64,000 bases of DNA. Source: Platerodrilus igneus. Taxonomy: Eukaryota > Arthropoda > Insecta > Coleoptera > Lycidae. Location of the stretch: NCBI GenBank assembly GCA_036346225.1, contig JARFIW010000588.1, positions 7,879,501 to 7,943,500 of the forward strand. The letters are read 5' to 3'. The notes beneath the pieces were generated by a model that was not told the origin of the DNA, made no database searches, and saw only the letters and a program-made list of their open reading frames with translations. A program made the translations under genes and the position numbers. Shown piece after piece: positions 10,242 to 20,200 of the stretch; the stretch's first letter is position 1, and each line of letters opens with the position of its first letter.

Positions 10242-12164
10242 TTAATGTAGGTGATGTTGGTGTTGTTTAAATTGACTTATATTATACAATGCAGAGTACA
10301 TCTTATGAATATTGTCTACATCTAGTCTATTATTTATTGGATTTTGTTCTTTATTAATATGATAGGATTCTAAAAATAGCCTAATCTTGTAATTTGGTTC
10401 ATTATCCAAAATGACAGCATCTTCAAAGAGAGGTTTGTGCTTGGTGGTATATACGTGGGAAGCTAAAGCACATTTATTGGAATCCTTACCACAATCACTT
10501 TTGTGCTGGGTCAAGCGATTTCTCAACCACTGACAAGTCTGTCCAATGTAACAGCTGTGACAGCTACATTCAACTTTGTAAACGATTTTACTATGGAGTG
10601 GTTTTAAAGTTTGATTCTTGAGTTTAGTGAAGAGTTTTTTGATGGAAGTGTTATATTCATAAGTAATGGCTAGGTTGGGTTGTTTAAGCAATCTTATTAA
10701 TAGAGGAGTCAAAGTTTGGATGAAAGGGAGCTTTTTGTAAATAAAATTATTACGTTTGTGGCTATTGTTAGGTAACATGTTATTATAAATTAGTTTATGT
10801 AACAAAGATTTGGGGTATCCATTGTTTATTAAAGTGTTAAAAAGTAATTTTTTGTTTTTAGCGAGAAATTGTGGATCAGAGATCAATTCAATGCGGGAGC
10901 GTAGCGTTTTGACGGTGTTAATTTTATGTTTGAAGGAGTGGTTTGAGAAGAAATTGACATATCTGCCTGAATTTGTAGGTTTGGTATAACAATCAAAAAT
11001 TAATAAATTGTCATGTTCCCTAATGACTAAAACGTCCAGAAAAGGTAATTTACCATTAACTTCAACTTCAATACTAAATTTAAGGTGTTCATTGAAGTTG
11101 TTAAATATAGAAATAGTGTCATCAATATACTCAGGAGGAACGGAGCAGATGATATCATCTACATATTTTACTAGGAAAAACATCTGAAAGGGTAGTAGAG
11201 GTATAACTGAATCAAGCAAATTATCCATTACCATTTGAGCTATAATCGGAGATAGTGGGGAACCCATCGGAGTATCAAATATTTGTAGGTAATATTTGTC
11301 TTGATAGACAAAATAGGTATTGTTAAAGACGAGATTAATGGAGGCAAGGAAGTAAGTTTCGGAGATCTTACAGTGAGGTTCGATTGAAGCCCATTTATTT
11401 TTAATGATGGATAAAACTAGAGGTAGAGGAATATTTGTGAATAAAGATTTGACATCTATAGAAACAAGTATATGATTTACGGGTAAACGGAAATTTTTAA
11501 ATTTGTCTACAAAAGTAAAACTATCTTTAACATTGTAACCTTCTAAAGGGAAAGCAAGTTGTAGAATGCAATTAAGAAAATTTGCTAATGAGTAAGTGGG
11601 AGTATTGATAGAGGAGATGATGGGTCTGAGAGAAAGAACGGGTTTGTGAATCTTGGGTAATCCATAATATTTTCTAGAAATAGAATTGTTGATGGTTAAT
11701 TGTTTCTTTTCTGATTCATTGACCATACCTTTTTTGTGTAACATTTTTATGTGGTCATTAACTTTTTTTTGAGTGGTAAAGGTAGGATCTCTTTTGAGAA
11801 GTTTGTAAGTGGACATGTCAGATAGGAGAGATAGAGATTTTTCCAAATATTTCTGTTTATTCATAATAACTGTGACAGCCCCTTTGTCTGCCGTTGTGAT
11901 GATAATTTCAGGGTGATCAGATAAGAATTTTTTAACTGTGTAAAATTGATAGTTGAGTAGATTATAATGGTGATTATTGTTTGGGTTGTTCGCGAAATTC
12001 ATAATGATATTTGTAATTCGGCCACGTAGAATGTTTTTTTGTTTTTGAGTTTGCTCTATGGTGTCAACTATAGATTCGACTCCTCCTAATAATTTACCTA
12101 GATGAATGTCTTTAGTTTGTGGTTGTAGATTAAATTTTGGTCCTAACGATAGAAAGTCTTTCAC
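10242..12164 (-). CDS. PLE reverse transcriptase with C-terminal GIY-YIG endonuclease
   Basis: A 640-codon open frame copying and integrating the element. The RT is in the N-terminal two thirds: DKGAVTVIM (residues 93-101), YYGLPKIHKP (166-175), SIDVKSLF with the first catalytic Asp (237), GSPLSPIIA (301-309) and the YVDD box (334-337). The GIY-YIG nuclease follows at about 525-620: VYKVEC, a Cys-rich CSCHSCYIGQT, LRNRLTQHK and the FLESYHI Glu. This RT plus GIY-YIG order is diagnostic of Penelope-type elements. No internal stop is visible. The frame begins with GTG overlapping the stop of the upstream minus-strand frame, so the two were probably one protein separated by a one-base frameshift, or use programmed shifting. 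Confidence 0.93.
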   Translation of the reverse strand: MKDFLSLGPKFNLQPQTKDIHLGKLLGGVESIVDTIEQTQKQKNILRGRITNIIMNFANNPNNNHHYNLLNYQFYTVKKFLSDHPEIIITTADKGAVTVIMNKQKYLEKSLSLLSDMSTYKLLKRDPTFTTQKKVNDHIKMLHKKGMVNESEKKQLTINNSISRKYYGLPKIHKPVLSLRPIISSINTPTYSLANFLNCILQLAFPLEGYNVKDSFTFVDKFKNFRLPVNHILVSIDVKSLFTNIPLPLVLSIIKNKWASIEPHCKISETYFLASINLVFNNTYFVYQDKYYLQIFDTPMGSPLSPIIAQMVMDNLLDSVIPLLPFQMFFLVKYVDDIICSVPPEYIDDTISIFNNFNEHLKFSIEVEVNGKLPFLDVLVIREHDNLLIFDCYTKPTNSGRYVNFFSNHSFKHKINTVKTLRSRIELISDPQFLAKNKKLLFNTLINNGYPKSLLHKLIYNNMLPNNSHKRNNFIYKKLPFIQTLTPLLIRLLKQPNLAITYEYNTSIKKLFTKLKNQTLKPLHSKIVYKVECSCHSCYIGQTCQWLRNRLTQHKSDCGKDSNKCALASHVYTTKHKPLFEDAVILDNEPNYKIRLFLESYHINKEQNPINNRLDVDNIHKMYSALYNISQFKQHQHHLH

Positions 12165-12697
12165 TGAGTAGGCACTGGCACTTCACTGATGTTTACAATC
12201 CATTTTGAGTTGTCTATAAACAGTTTGAATTTCTGAGATTGACCGGCTAGTAATTTGTGGAACTTTTTTATATGAACAATTTTAATTTTATAATGTAGGT
12301 AATTATATTTCGAAGATTGTATTTGATCAAAAGATCTTAAAATATAAGGAGAGAGGAATACTTTAAGGTAATTAATAATAGAATGCATATGTCTGTTATA
12401 AAATGACAATATGCTGTGGCTTTCTTCAATTTCAATGTTTATAAAAAATCGAGCTGATTTGTTTATGTGATGATGAATCCTCTTATGATTATGGGGGTTG
12501 CTATTGTTAATATAACTGAAAAAACTGGTATGAATTGTTTTGATATGGTTGGGTACGATTTTGCTACGTCTGCAGCGTTCTAAAAAGTATACCCTATTAT
12601 TTAACTTGGCTAAGATTCGAGTAATGTTGGCCCATTTTTTAAGTTGTGATGCTACATCCATTCCATAAGTAGTCCTAATGTGTGCATAAAAACCCAT
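12161..12697 (-). CDS. PLE N-terminal region (frame-shifted from RT)
   Basis: 178 codons starting MGFYAHIRTTYG and ending PVPTQ-stop. The Arg/Lys/His-rich helical segment (QLKKWANITRILAKLNNRVYF) resembles the region upstream of RT in PLEs. It overlaps the RT frame by 4 bp, and reading across in the other frame continues smoothly (SVKDFLSLGPKFN). That argues for a single ORF with a one-base indel near 12165. I cannot exclude a natural overlapping arrangement. Confidence 0.75.
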   Translation of the reverse strand: MGFYAHIRTTYGMDVASQLKKWANITRILAKLNNRVYFLERCRRSKIVPNHIKTIHTSFFSYINNSNPHNHKRIHHHINKSARFFINIEIEESHSILSFYNRHMHSIINYLKVFLSPYILRSFDQIQSSKYNYLHYKIKIVHIKKFHKLLAGQSQKFKLFIDNSKWIVNISEVPVPTQ

Positions 12698-12740
12698 TGT
12701 GATCTGCTATAAGATCGTTCTTTTTTCTTTTTGTTGTAAC

Positions 12741-12784
12741 AATGTTCAAAAATTAATGGACTGCTTGGTGATATTTTTGTAAAT
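12741..12784 (+). repeat. 44-bp inverted repeat, left arm (PLE 5' end)
   Basis: Perfect reverse complement of 12882-12925. Its last 10 bp overlap the 5' pseudo-LTR, so the repeat brackets the 5' pseudo-LTR, a known PLE trait. Confidence 0.92.
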
Positions 12785-12881
12785 GGTTGTTTAATATTTT
12801 TTTGGGTATATAGTCCAAAATGATTAAAATAGATGATTAATTTGAAATAGGTTTATTTCAACTTGACGTTTCGGCACATAC
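12775..12881 (-). repeat. PLE 5' pseudo-LTR (107-bp direct repeat)
   Basis: Direct repeat of 9873-9979. One visible change: TTTGGGTA here against TTTGTGTA. Confidence 0.92.
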
Positions 12882-12925
12882 ATTTACAAAAATATCACCA
12901 AGCAGTCCATTAATTTTTGAACATT
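12882..12925 (-). repeat. 44-bp inverted repeat, right arm (PLE 5' end)
   Basis: Perfect reverse complement of 12741-12784. It marks the outer 5' limit of the PLE, followed directly by a short TA run. Confidence 0.92.
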
Positions 12926-12935
12926 ATATATATAT

Positions 12936-14551
12936 TCCTGTAATTATAGGGTTAATTTAGGGGTAGGTTAAGTCATAGGGGTCGTAGAATAAATAAAAGA
13001 AACTCCCAAATAACAAAAGCACATAATTACAGATATTAGAAGAGTAAATAGGTCATTATGAATATTGTTAGTTGAGAGCACACTGTATATAACAGTACAA
13101 GCGATTAAACGCATATCCAAGAGTAGCTATGAGCAAAGATAAGAATTTAAAAATGTAACGAAATGCATTGAAATTAAATCAAGGGAAAACCTGTATGAAT
13201 TGGCTAGATAAATATTCAACAAGTGCGTTAATGTATCATCATATACGCAGGCAGAAATTATGTATTATTTGAAAAGCATACGTGCTAGAAAAAGTATTAC
13301 ATTTGTTCAAAAGTCCAATTTAACTAGGAAATAAACAAACACCAAATTTATTTCTATTTAGATTAGAATAAAGCAAACAACAATAATACGTGATTTGATG
13401 AACAAAGGTTCCTGGGATTTCTGAATTAAATGTGATGTTATGTGAATGAATTACGTGACAACTTGAGCGTTCTTCCATGCAATTAAACTACACAATTGGT
13501 AAAATTTCCGAAGTAAAACAAGTGATGTTGCCCAACACGTAAAATCAACGAATAGAAAACAAAAGGGGCAAGGCCTATAAATATGATAACAATTGAACAA
13601 CGAGTTAGTATACATTTGAAACTGGGCAGTTACTATACTCAAAAGTGCTAAATTATTCACGCAAACAGTTAATTATAAGTAAACTGAAAATCATTTTTAT
13701 AAGAGTGTAAAAATTGTGTAAGCGAGCCGTTCTACTACAGACAGCTCTTAGATACGATTCTGGGTACGAGTCTTGGATACGAGTCAGGAAGACTCTGGAG
13801 ATTACTGCATGTTAAATTAATTTGGTAATCTTTGACAATGGTAAATATTCTATTACTGTTTCGTTAATTACGGAGATGAAAAACCTTTATTGGAATAAAC
13901 TCATTAATAACGATTTGGATAGTATTTTGGTTGGATGTCGACTTTCAAATTCGACTCAAAACATTCAGACTGGACACGAAAACTCTTGGGGATGCAGAGA
14001 AGCTACTGAACCACTCCAGGTTAGATATTTTGATATGATTTATTTCTGTAAACTGTTTTAATTAAATAACAATTTAAAAATGTAAGAGTCAACAAAACTG
14101 GGGTTTGTTTGATAAATTTATGAAAGGCAATAGGCATCTTGAAACGTTTCAACAGGTCTCTAAATACAATAAAAAGCTCGTTTTGCTGGCTTCATTTTCT
14201 CAAAATCTGACAGATGTAAATAATTTTAAAAGGGGAAGATATTTAAAAAGGTAAATATTTAATCATTATACTGTGTATTGCATAATTGCTTTATTTAATT
14301 GAATCAGCTAGTTGAGGCAAAGAGATTTATAAATTAACATTTGTACAAGTGCTTGAGTAATATAAAGAAAATATCACAGCATCTTATGACGCCCAAATCG
14401 TGGGGCTAAATATTAATAGAATAACAAAGGTATATTATTTTTCCTACAGGAAGATAACACAGCATTTATGGTCTGCCCAAGTCGTGGGGCTTAATATAAG
14501 GGAATAACATAGCATTTATGTACGCCCAAGCCGTGGGGCGAGAATAACACA

Positions 14552-14554
<3 letters not shown>
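12936..14554 (+). mobile_element. Solo LTR with a tRNA-Lys primer-site tail (copy B1, + orientation)
   Basis: About 1.6 kb between TA runs, starting TCCTGTAATTATAGGG (expected TG) and ending AACACAGCA. The start aligns with the minus-strand start of the unit at 14588-16494 (TGCTGTGATAAGGGG), and a shared CTGTATATAA block follows about 160 bp in. The two are the same family in opposite orientation. No coding capacity; the two open frames inside (13451-13660 minus, 13822-14061 plus) show no recognisable domain. A primer-site array occupies the last 180 bp. Confidence 0.6.
14375..14554 (+). repeat. Three tandem primer-site-like modules (array B1)
   Basis: Degenerate copies of the TGGCGCCCAACGTGGGGC site: TGACGCCCAAATCGTGGGGC at 14387-14406, TCTGCCCAAGTCGTGGGGC at 14472-14490 and TACGCCCAAGCCGTGGGGC at 14521-14539. 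A terminal heptamer CACAGCA or CATAGCA sits before and after them (14375, 14458, 14508, 14548). Spacing is 83, 50 and 40 bp. Same architecture as array A but older. Confidence 0.7.

Positions 14555-14587
<33 letters not shown>
14555..14587. repeat. (TA)n microsatellite between two inverted LTRs
   Basis: TA run at the centre of a large inverted arrangement: the CACAGCA end of B1 on its left, the TGCTGTG end of B2 on its right. Confidence 0.95.
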
Positions 14588-14589
<2 letters not shown>

Positions 14590-14760
14590 CTGTGCTACTG
14601 GAATTATCGATCCCCTATGTTGGGCTGTTATATTAATTATGCTATGCTCCCTCTAAATTATTCGCGCTCCATCATTTGGGCGACCATATTAATATTTCTA
14701 TGTATACACAAGATTGTAATTATCTCCTCCGACGTTGGGCCGTCGTAATAATGTTGCTAT
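14588..14760 (-). repeat. Primer-site-like modules (array B2)
   Basis: On the + strand: TCCCCTATGTTGGGCTG around 14610-14627, GCTCCATCATTTGGGCGAC at 14666-14684 and TCCTCCGACGTTGGGCCGTC at 14725-14744. Each is a complement-strand decayed form of the site in arrays A and B1. Variants of the terminal heptamer (TGCTGTG, TGCTATG, TTCTATG, TTGCTAT) punctuate them. Confidence 0.65.
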
Positions 14761-16492
14761 AAATTCCCTCCAGAAACTTAACTGGATTCTATCTTGAACC
14801 AACCTTGTCAACCAATAACAAAATTCGACATGTTACCGCCTTACTTGTTATCAATTTCCTATTCAACTCGTAGCTCCTCGTTGAACTATTTAAATTATCA
14901 AATCACTCTCTTATTAACTTTATCTTATGACCTCGACTAGCATTTATTTGGAATTATAAAATTCAGGTAATTCGATTTTATATAATGAAACCAATATTAT
15001 ATACAGCTTTTGTAAATTATTTGAAATACACTTTTCAATTAGTTAATGTTATAAATCTCATTTATTAACAATCATATACTTTTTACTCAAAACCCAAAGT
15101 CACCAAAAAAAACCTATTATCTTTATCAACGAAGTGTAGAACGTTCTAAACCTGTTATCATATTACTCACTTTATATGTATTCAAATCTTTTGTTGACTT
15201 TTTCACATTCATTTATATTAAGCAAATTCAATATTCAAAAAAAATACAAAAATATATAGAAAAATAAAATGTCATAACTAAAAAATCTGACCTGGTCTAT
15301 TTTCTTCACATCGACGCTTCCATTTGAATAAAAATGATCTTCCCCCAATGTGGGATTATTACATGCCCATTCGAAATATACGCTTGAACCATTGCATTTA
15401 AATTATTGGCATCACCCTCTGGACTACCATTAACTTATGCACCCCAATTTATTGTCGTTTCATATCAGACTTATTACTTCTTATCAATCAATTTCCTCAA
15501 ACTTAGAATAGAATTCTTATTATCATTGTCCTCTGACTTGAAATCGTAGTTTATTTTTCCCCTTGACTTAGAAGCCCTATTATTTTTATGTTTTAGTTTA
15601 AAATACATTCACCAAAATGTACTTATGTTTAATCGGCAATTATAGTTTTCATCTTGGCACTTATTTTATCTTTCACTTTTAAAATTATTACGTATCACTT
15701 TATTTCATAGCGGCGCACTTCGGCCTTTGTTGAGTTGCAAACTGCCCTCCTTATCACTGTACCTGCTAATATATCCTTGAGTTCCCACTTCGTCAGTGGG
15801 TATGGTCTAGAAACTCGTCGCTTATTTATAACCAATCAAATAATTACATTCAAAGTAGTTTCTGATGTAATTCTCCACGACTCCGAATAATTGTAACCTG
15901 CTTGCAGCTGTCTTCGTTATCAACATGCGGTGTTTTGATAGATCTAATTGCTTTTCCATAAACAACTGATGCAATTCGACTTTTAATTTTAATATCTGCA
16001 TGTTATTCACGCAATTTTTAATCTGCTTTCTTATCAAAAATGGTTAGCTATTTGCACGCATTTATATTATGCTTCCTGAAGCTCTATTTCTATCTCCGTA
16101 TTAATCTAATCGTTTGGAACTCTTTTGAATGCGTGTCTGCTTACCCTTTATTATATTTACATATAAATATACGTGTGCTTCCACTGAAAAATATCTTTAC
16201 TTACTTTACCTAAATTACCTAAAACTCTATCTACAGGGTATTAAATATTTTCTATTTACTTAATGCATGTGTTCCTTGTTTCTACGCTAACTATGCGTCT
16301 TTCTATGTTTATTTGCGTCGCCTAAAACTATTTATACCTTATATACAGGTTGTTGACTGCTTACTATTTACAAACTATCTCCATTTCTCAATTCTTCACT
16401 AAATAAGTGCAGTTTTCTGCTGCCTATGGTAATTTCTCATTTCTAAACGACCTTTACTATAAAGTACACCCTTAAACAACCCCTTATCACAG

Positions 16493-16494
<2 letters not shown>
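14588..16494 (-). mobile_element. Solo LTR with a tRNA-Lys primer-site tail (copy B2, - orientation)
   Basis: 1907 bp with perfect 7-bp inverted ends (TGCTGTG ... CACAGCA), flanked by ATAT on both sides within TA repeats, as expected of a 4-bp target duplication. Read on the minus strand it is the same family as B1. Degenerate primer-site modules lie at its low-coordinate end. No coding capacity beyond a 71-codon frame at 15822-16037 with no known motif. Confidence 0.72.

Positions 16495-16533
<39 letters not shown>
16495..16533. repeat. (TA)n microsatellite
   Basis: TA run after LTR B2, the right-most part of the tract interrupted by the PLE and both LTRs. Confidence 0.95.
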
Positions 16534-16539
<6 letters not shown>

Positions 16540-16822
16540 TAAAACGATTTAAAAGATAGTGGTTAGTACTGAGGGTAAACACAATATATTTTACCACGCC
16601 TATCAAGGTTTTCTAAAATATAAAACACTACAATAAACTAAGGATTGATAAATAAGTACTTGTCAAACTAGGCTAAAATTCTATTTACTCATGGTGAAGC
16701 GTTTGAGATTTGAAAGAAGCATTTTGGTTAACTGTTCTTCAATAAAACATGTAATCTAATGTAATTCCAACTGAAGGTGTTTCGGTTTGTTAAATATATC
16801 ATGTTTGTAACTGTTTGATGCA

Positions 16823-17030
16823 TACTCATCATCATCATCATTTTGTTATCGACCTTACTTAAGGTCGGTCTGACGCAGCTCTAACTTCTTTTCTATTCTG
16901 TGCTAATCTAATAAGCTCTACATACCCTTCACAACCTAAATTTCTAATAATTTGACTAATATAGTTTGGTCTAGGTCTTCCTATATCCTTCTATCTTTTT
17001 CCTATCTAGCTGGCTCTACATAGATATTAG
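16823..17030 (-). mobile_element. 5'-truncated RTE-type LINE fragment (3' end only)
   Basis: About 200 bp matching 17345-17500, the 3' end of the larger LINE: CTTACTTAAxGTCGGTxTGA, then CATACCCTTCACAACCTA. On the minus strand it ends in a (ATG)n-like tail (complement of CATCATCATCATCAT at 16826-16842). A second, truncated copy of the same family. Confidence 0.75.
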
Positions 17031-17130
17031 CAACCTGATGGTTGTTAAAGAACTCTAACATGTTTACATGATTACCATTTATAAGGAAACGAAATATAAC
17101 CTGGTTATCCGCTTCAAAAGGAAAAGTGTT

Positions 17131-17315
17131 AAATTATATGTTATGGTAAGGCTTAAGCAACGAATCACTGCCAACATGCCAGACCGCTACCTAATTGTGA
17201 GTTATGTCATGGTGACGTTTATTAAATTATGTTATGGTAAGGCTTAAGCAACGAAATGCTACCAACATGCCAGACCGCTAACCAATTGTGAGACATGTCC
17301 TGGTGACATTTAGTT
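17131..17315 (+). repeat. 91-bp tandem duplication
   Basis: Two consecutive copies, marked by GTTATGGTAAGGCTTAAGCA at 17140 and again at 17231, continuing CCAACATGCCAGACCGCTA. It lies between the two RTE 3' ends and belongs to neither. Confidence 0.85.
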
Positions 17316-20200
17316 AACTGATTTTTATTTTTCTTTTTGTTTTGTTTTCGAACTTACTTAAAGTCGGTTTGACGCAGCTCTAAACTCTTTTCTATTCTGA
17401 GCTAGTCTAAAAAGGTCTACATACCCTTCACAACCTACATCTCTAATAATTTGACTAATATAGCTTTCTCTAGGCCTTCCTACTCTATTTTTATTTGGTA
17501 GTCTATAATCTAAGACTTTACTAAATAGTCCCTCATGTCTTAACTGGTGCCCTATCATTCTATCTCTCCTGACCTTCAATTGTTTCCATATACAGGGATC
17601 CTCACCTATCCTTCTATAAACTTCCTCGTTTGTTACTCTATCTGTCCAACTAATGTTTAACATTCTCCTATAGCACCAAGTTTCAAAAGCTTCTATCTTT
17701 TTCTTATCTACTTCTTTAATTGTTCCAGTCTCACTACCGTATAGTAGAACGCTCCATACGTACGACTTTAAGAAACTTTTTCTATTATCTAAACTAATGC
17801 TATTAGCTATTAGTAAGTTTTTCTTTTTTAAAAACATTTTTCTAGCTTGAGCTATTCTAGCTACTATATCCCTTCTGCTACGTCCCTCTTTTGTAATTAT
17901 ACTACCTAAATAGCAAAATTCATCCACCTCCTCTAACTCGGTATTACCTATTTTTAATTTTGGTTTAGAACAGGCTGTAACTCACTTGTCATTATCTTTG
18001 TCTTTCCTGAGTTAATTCTCATACTATAGTTACTCCGTAGTATCTCATCTAAAATATTTAAAAACTCTCCTAACTCTTTTCTAGACTCTGCTATAATGGC
18101 TATATCATCTGCAAAACGCAACATGTCTATTTTCTGTCCCTGTACACTAATACCTATCTCTTTTCTCTCTCTAGCTAAGTTTAAAGCTTCCTCAATATAA
18201 ACATTAAAAATCAAGGGAGACAGTATACAACCCTGTCTAACACCATTTCTAATCTTAGCTTCCTTTTCTATTTCATCAAATCTAATTATTACGCTTTGGT
18301 TTTTATATAGACTGTAAATAATTTTTCTATCCCTATGAGAGATTCCTATTTTTTGCAAAACCCTGAACATAACAATCCAATTAACCCTATCAAATGCTTT
18401 TTCTAAATCTACAAACGCAAAATGAGTCTTTTTTTTTTTGTAACCTTTTTCGATAATTACCCTAATCATTAGTATCGGTTCTCTAGTCCTCTGTCTTTAC
18501 GAAAACCATATTGGTCTTCACCTAAATAATTCTCAGTCAAAGCTTCTACTCTATTTTTAATTATTATTGTTAGTATTTTGGAAGCATGAGAAGTTAAACT
18601 AACCGTTCTAAAATTCTCACACCTATCAGCTCCTGACTTTTTTGGGATTGTGATAATAATATTTTTTTCGAAATCTATTGGAACCTCACCTGTGTCATAT
18701 ATTGCTTTTACTAGTTCATATAATCTATCTAAAGTTTTCTGACTTGCATATTTTATTAATTCTGCGGGAATATTGTCTATCCCTGGTGCTTTATTTGTTT
18801 TAAGATTCCGAACAGCTCTATCAAATTCCTCTCTTAATATTGAGAACCCTATTTCTACATCCTCTTCTTGGTCGTTTTCTAACTCATCCATATCGTCTCC
18901 CTTATATAAATCTTCTAAATATCTTTTCCACCTATCTGCTACCTCAACTTTATTTATTAGAAGTTCATTATTCTCGTCTCTAATACCATTATATTTTTTC
19001 CTATCTTCCCCAAAAAACTTTTTAACTGCCCTGTAAGCCCTGTCTGTCTTACCTACTCTCCAATCATCTTGTATTCCCTTACAATTCTCCTCCATCCATT
19101 TATTTCTAGCTTTTCTACACTCATGTACTATCTTATTTCTAACTGTATTATATTTTTGCTTACTTTCACTATCCACTGCTCTGAAAGGTTTAAGCTTTCT
19201 TCTATTCTCTATTAAATCTAATATCTCCTTTGTTACCCACGGTTTTCTCGCTTCTATTTTTTCTTACCTATAGTCTGTGTTGCTGTATCATGTACAGTCA
19301 GTTTTATTTCTTTCCATCTATTTTCTACGTTCCTCCTACAGCTGTCTCTTTGCTCTTATTATCTAATACTTGTTTATATTCCTCTTTACCCTACTATCAT
19401 TAAGCTTACCTAGATCCCATCCTCTCTTTTAACCTTTCTCAATTTTTGAATTTTAGTTTACACTTCATTTTAACTAAGTTATTATCGCTATCTATGTCAG
19501 CCCCTGGATAACTACGACAGTTTTTAACTTGGTTTCTAAATCTTTGTTTAACTAAAATATAATCTATTTGGTATCTAGCCCTATCACCTGGCGTTTTTCA
19601 GGTATATCTTCTCCTAACATGTTGTTCGAATAGGGTGTTTACAGTTACTAATCTATGTTCCTGGCAAAACTCAACTAATCTTTCTCCTCTATCATTTCGT
19701 CTGCCATACCCAAATTTTCCTACCATTTTTCCCTCACTACCTTCTCCCACTGACGCATTAAAATCGCCCATAACTATTAAATTCTCATCTCCTTTTACTT
19801 TTCTCACTATACTATTTATATCCTCGTATACCTTTTCTACTTCCTCATCCTTGTACTGAGTTGTTGGCATGTAAACCTGAACTAAAACAGTGTCTGTGGG
19901 TTTTGTACTCAATCTAACCATAATTATTCTATCAGTAAATCGTAAGTACTTTTTAACTTTATGCCCTAATCTTTTACCTAACACTATTCCTACGCCTGCC
20001 TGTCCATTAGTTGAAGAAGTTGTAATTATTCTATAATTATCTTTCCAAAAGTCATTACTATCTGGCCATCTCACCTCACTAATACCTAAAATGTCCAGCT
20101 TTTCCTTTCTCATTTCGACTAATAAATTCGTTAACTTATCTACTCTAAGTAATGACCTTACATTCCAAGTCCCTATACTAAATCGAACTGTTGTTTTATA
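17316..20200 (-). mobile_element. RTE-type non-LTR retrotransposon, degraded
   Basis: A minus-strand unit with an AP-endonuclease at the high-coordinate end and RT after it, ending in an A-rich 3' tail (complement of the TTTTTGTTTTGTTTT run at 17332-17347). About 2.9 kb, close to full length for an RTE reading frame. Several frameshifts and stops make it non-functional. Confidence 0.88.
17358..20190 (-). pseudogene. RTE endonuclease-reverse transcriptase, frameshifted
   Basis: Open blocks on the minus strand: endonuclease 20113-19598, RT start 19176-18469, RT core 18469-17954 and C-terminal region 17927-17358. The endonuclease begins about 20190 (GTWNVRSLL) and has ILGISEVRW and the catalytic-type MGDFNASVG. 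RT has KAPGIDNIPAELIK, PKKSGADRCENFR, FVDLEKAFDRV, GVRQGCILSPL and FADDIAI. The C-terminal block has the YLGSIIT and LLYGSET motifs. The 19597-19177 stretch is decayed but still shows endonuclease C-terminal words. Breaks occur at each block junction. Related to the BovB/RTE group by motif style; the clade is inferred. Confidence 0.88.

Larger units (their letters stand above)
9873..12925 (-). mobile_element. Nearly complete Penelope-like element (PLE)
   Basis: A 3.05-kb minus-strand unit with a long RT plus GIY-YIG reading frame. Two 107-bp direct repeats (9873-9979 and 12775-12881) differ at about one position and serve as the pseudo-LTRs of PLEs. The 5' copy is bracketed by a 44-bp inverted repeat (12741-12784 and 12882-12925). 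TA repeats flank both ends. The near identity of the direct repeats and the almost intact coding region suggest a young copy. Confidence 0.93.

Noticed and set aside
17131..17315. CRISPR-like repeat
   Set aside because: Only two long imperfect units with no spacers, in an animal genome.
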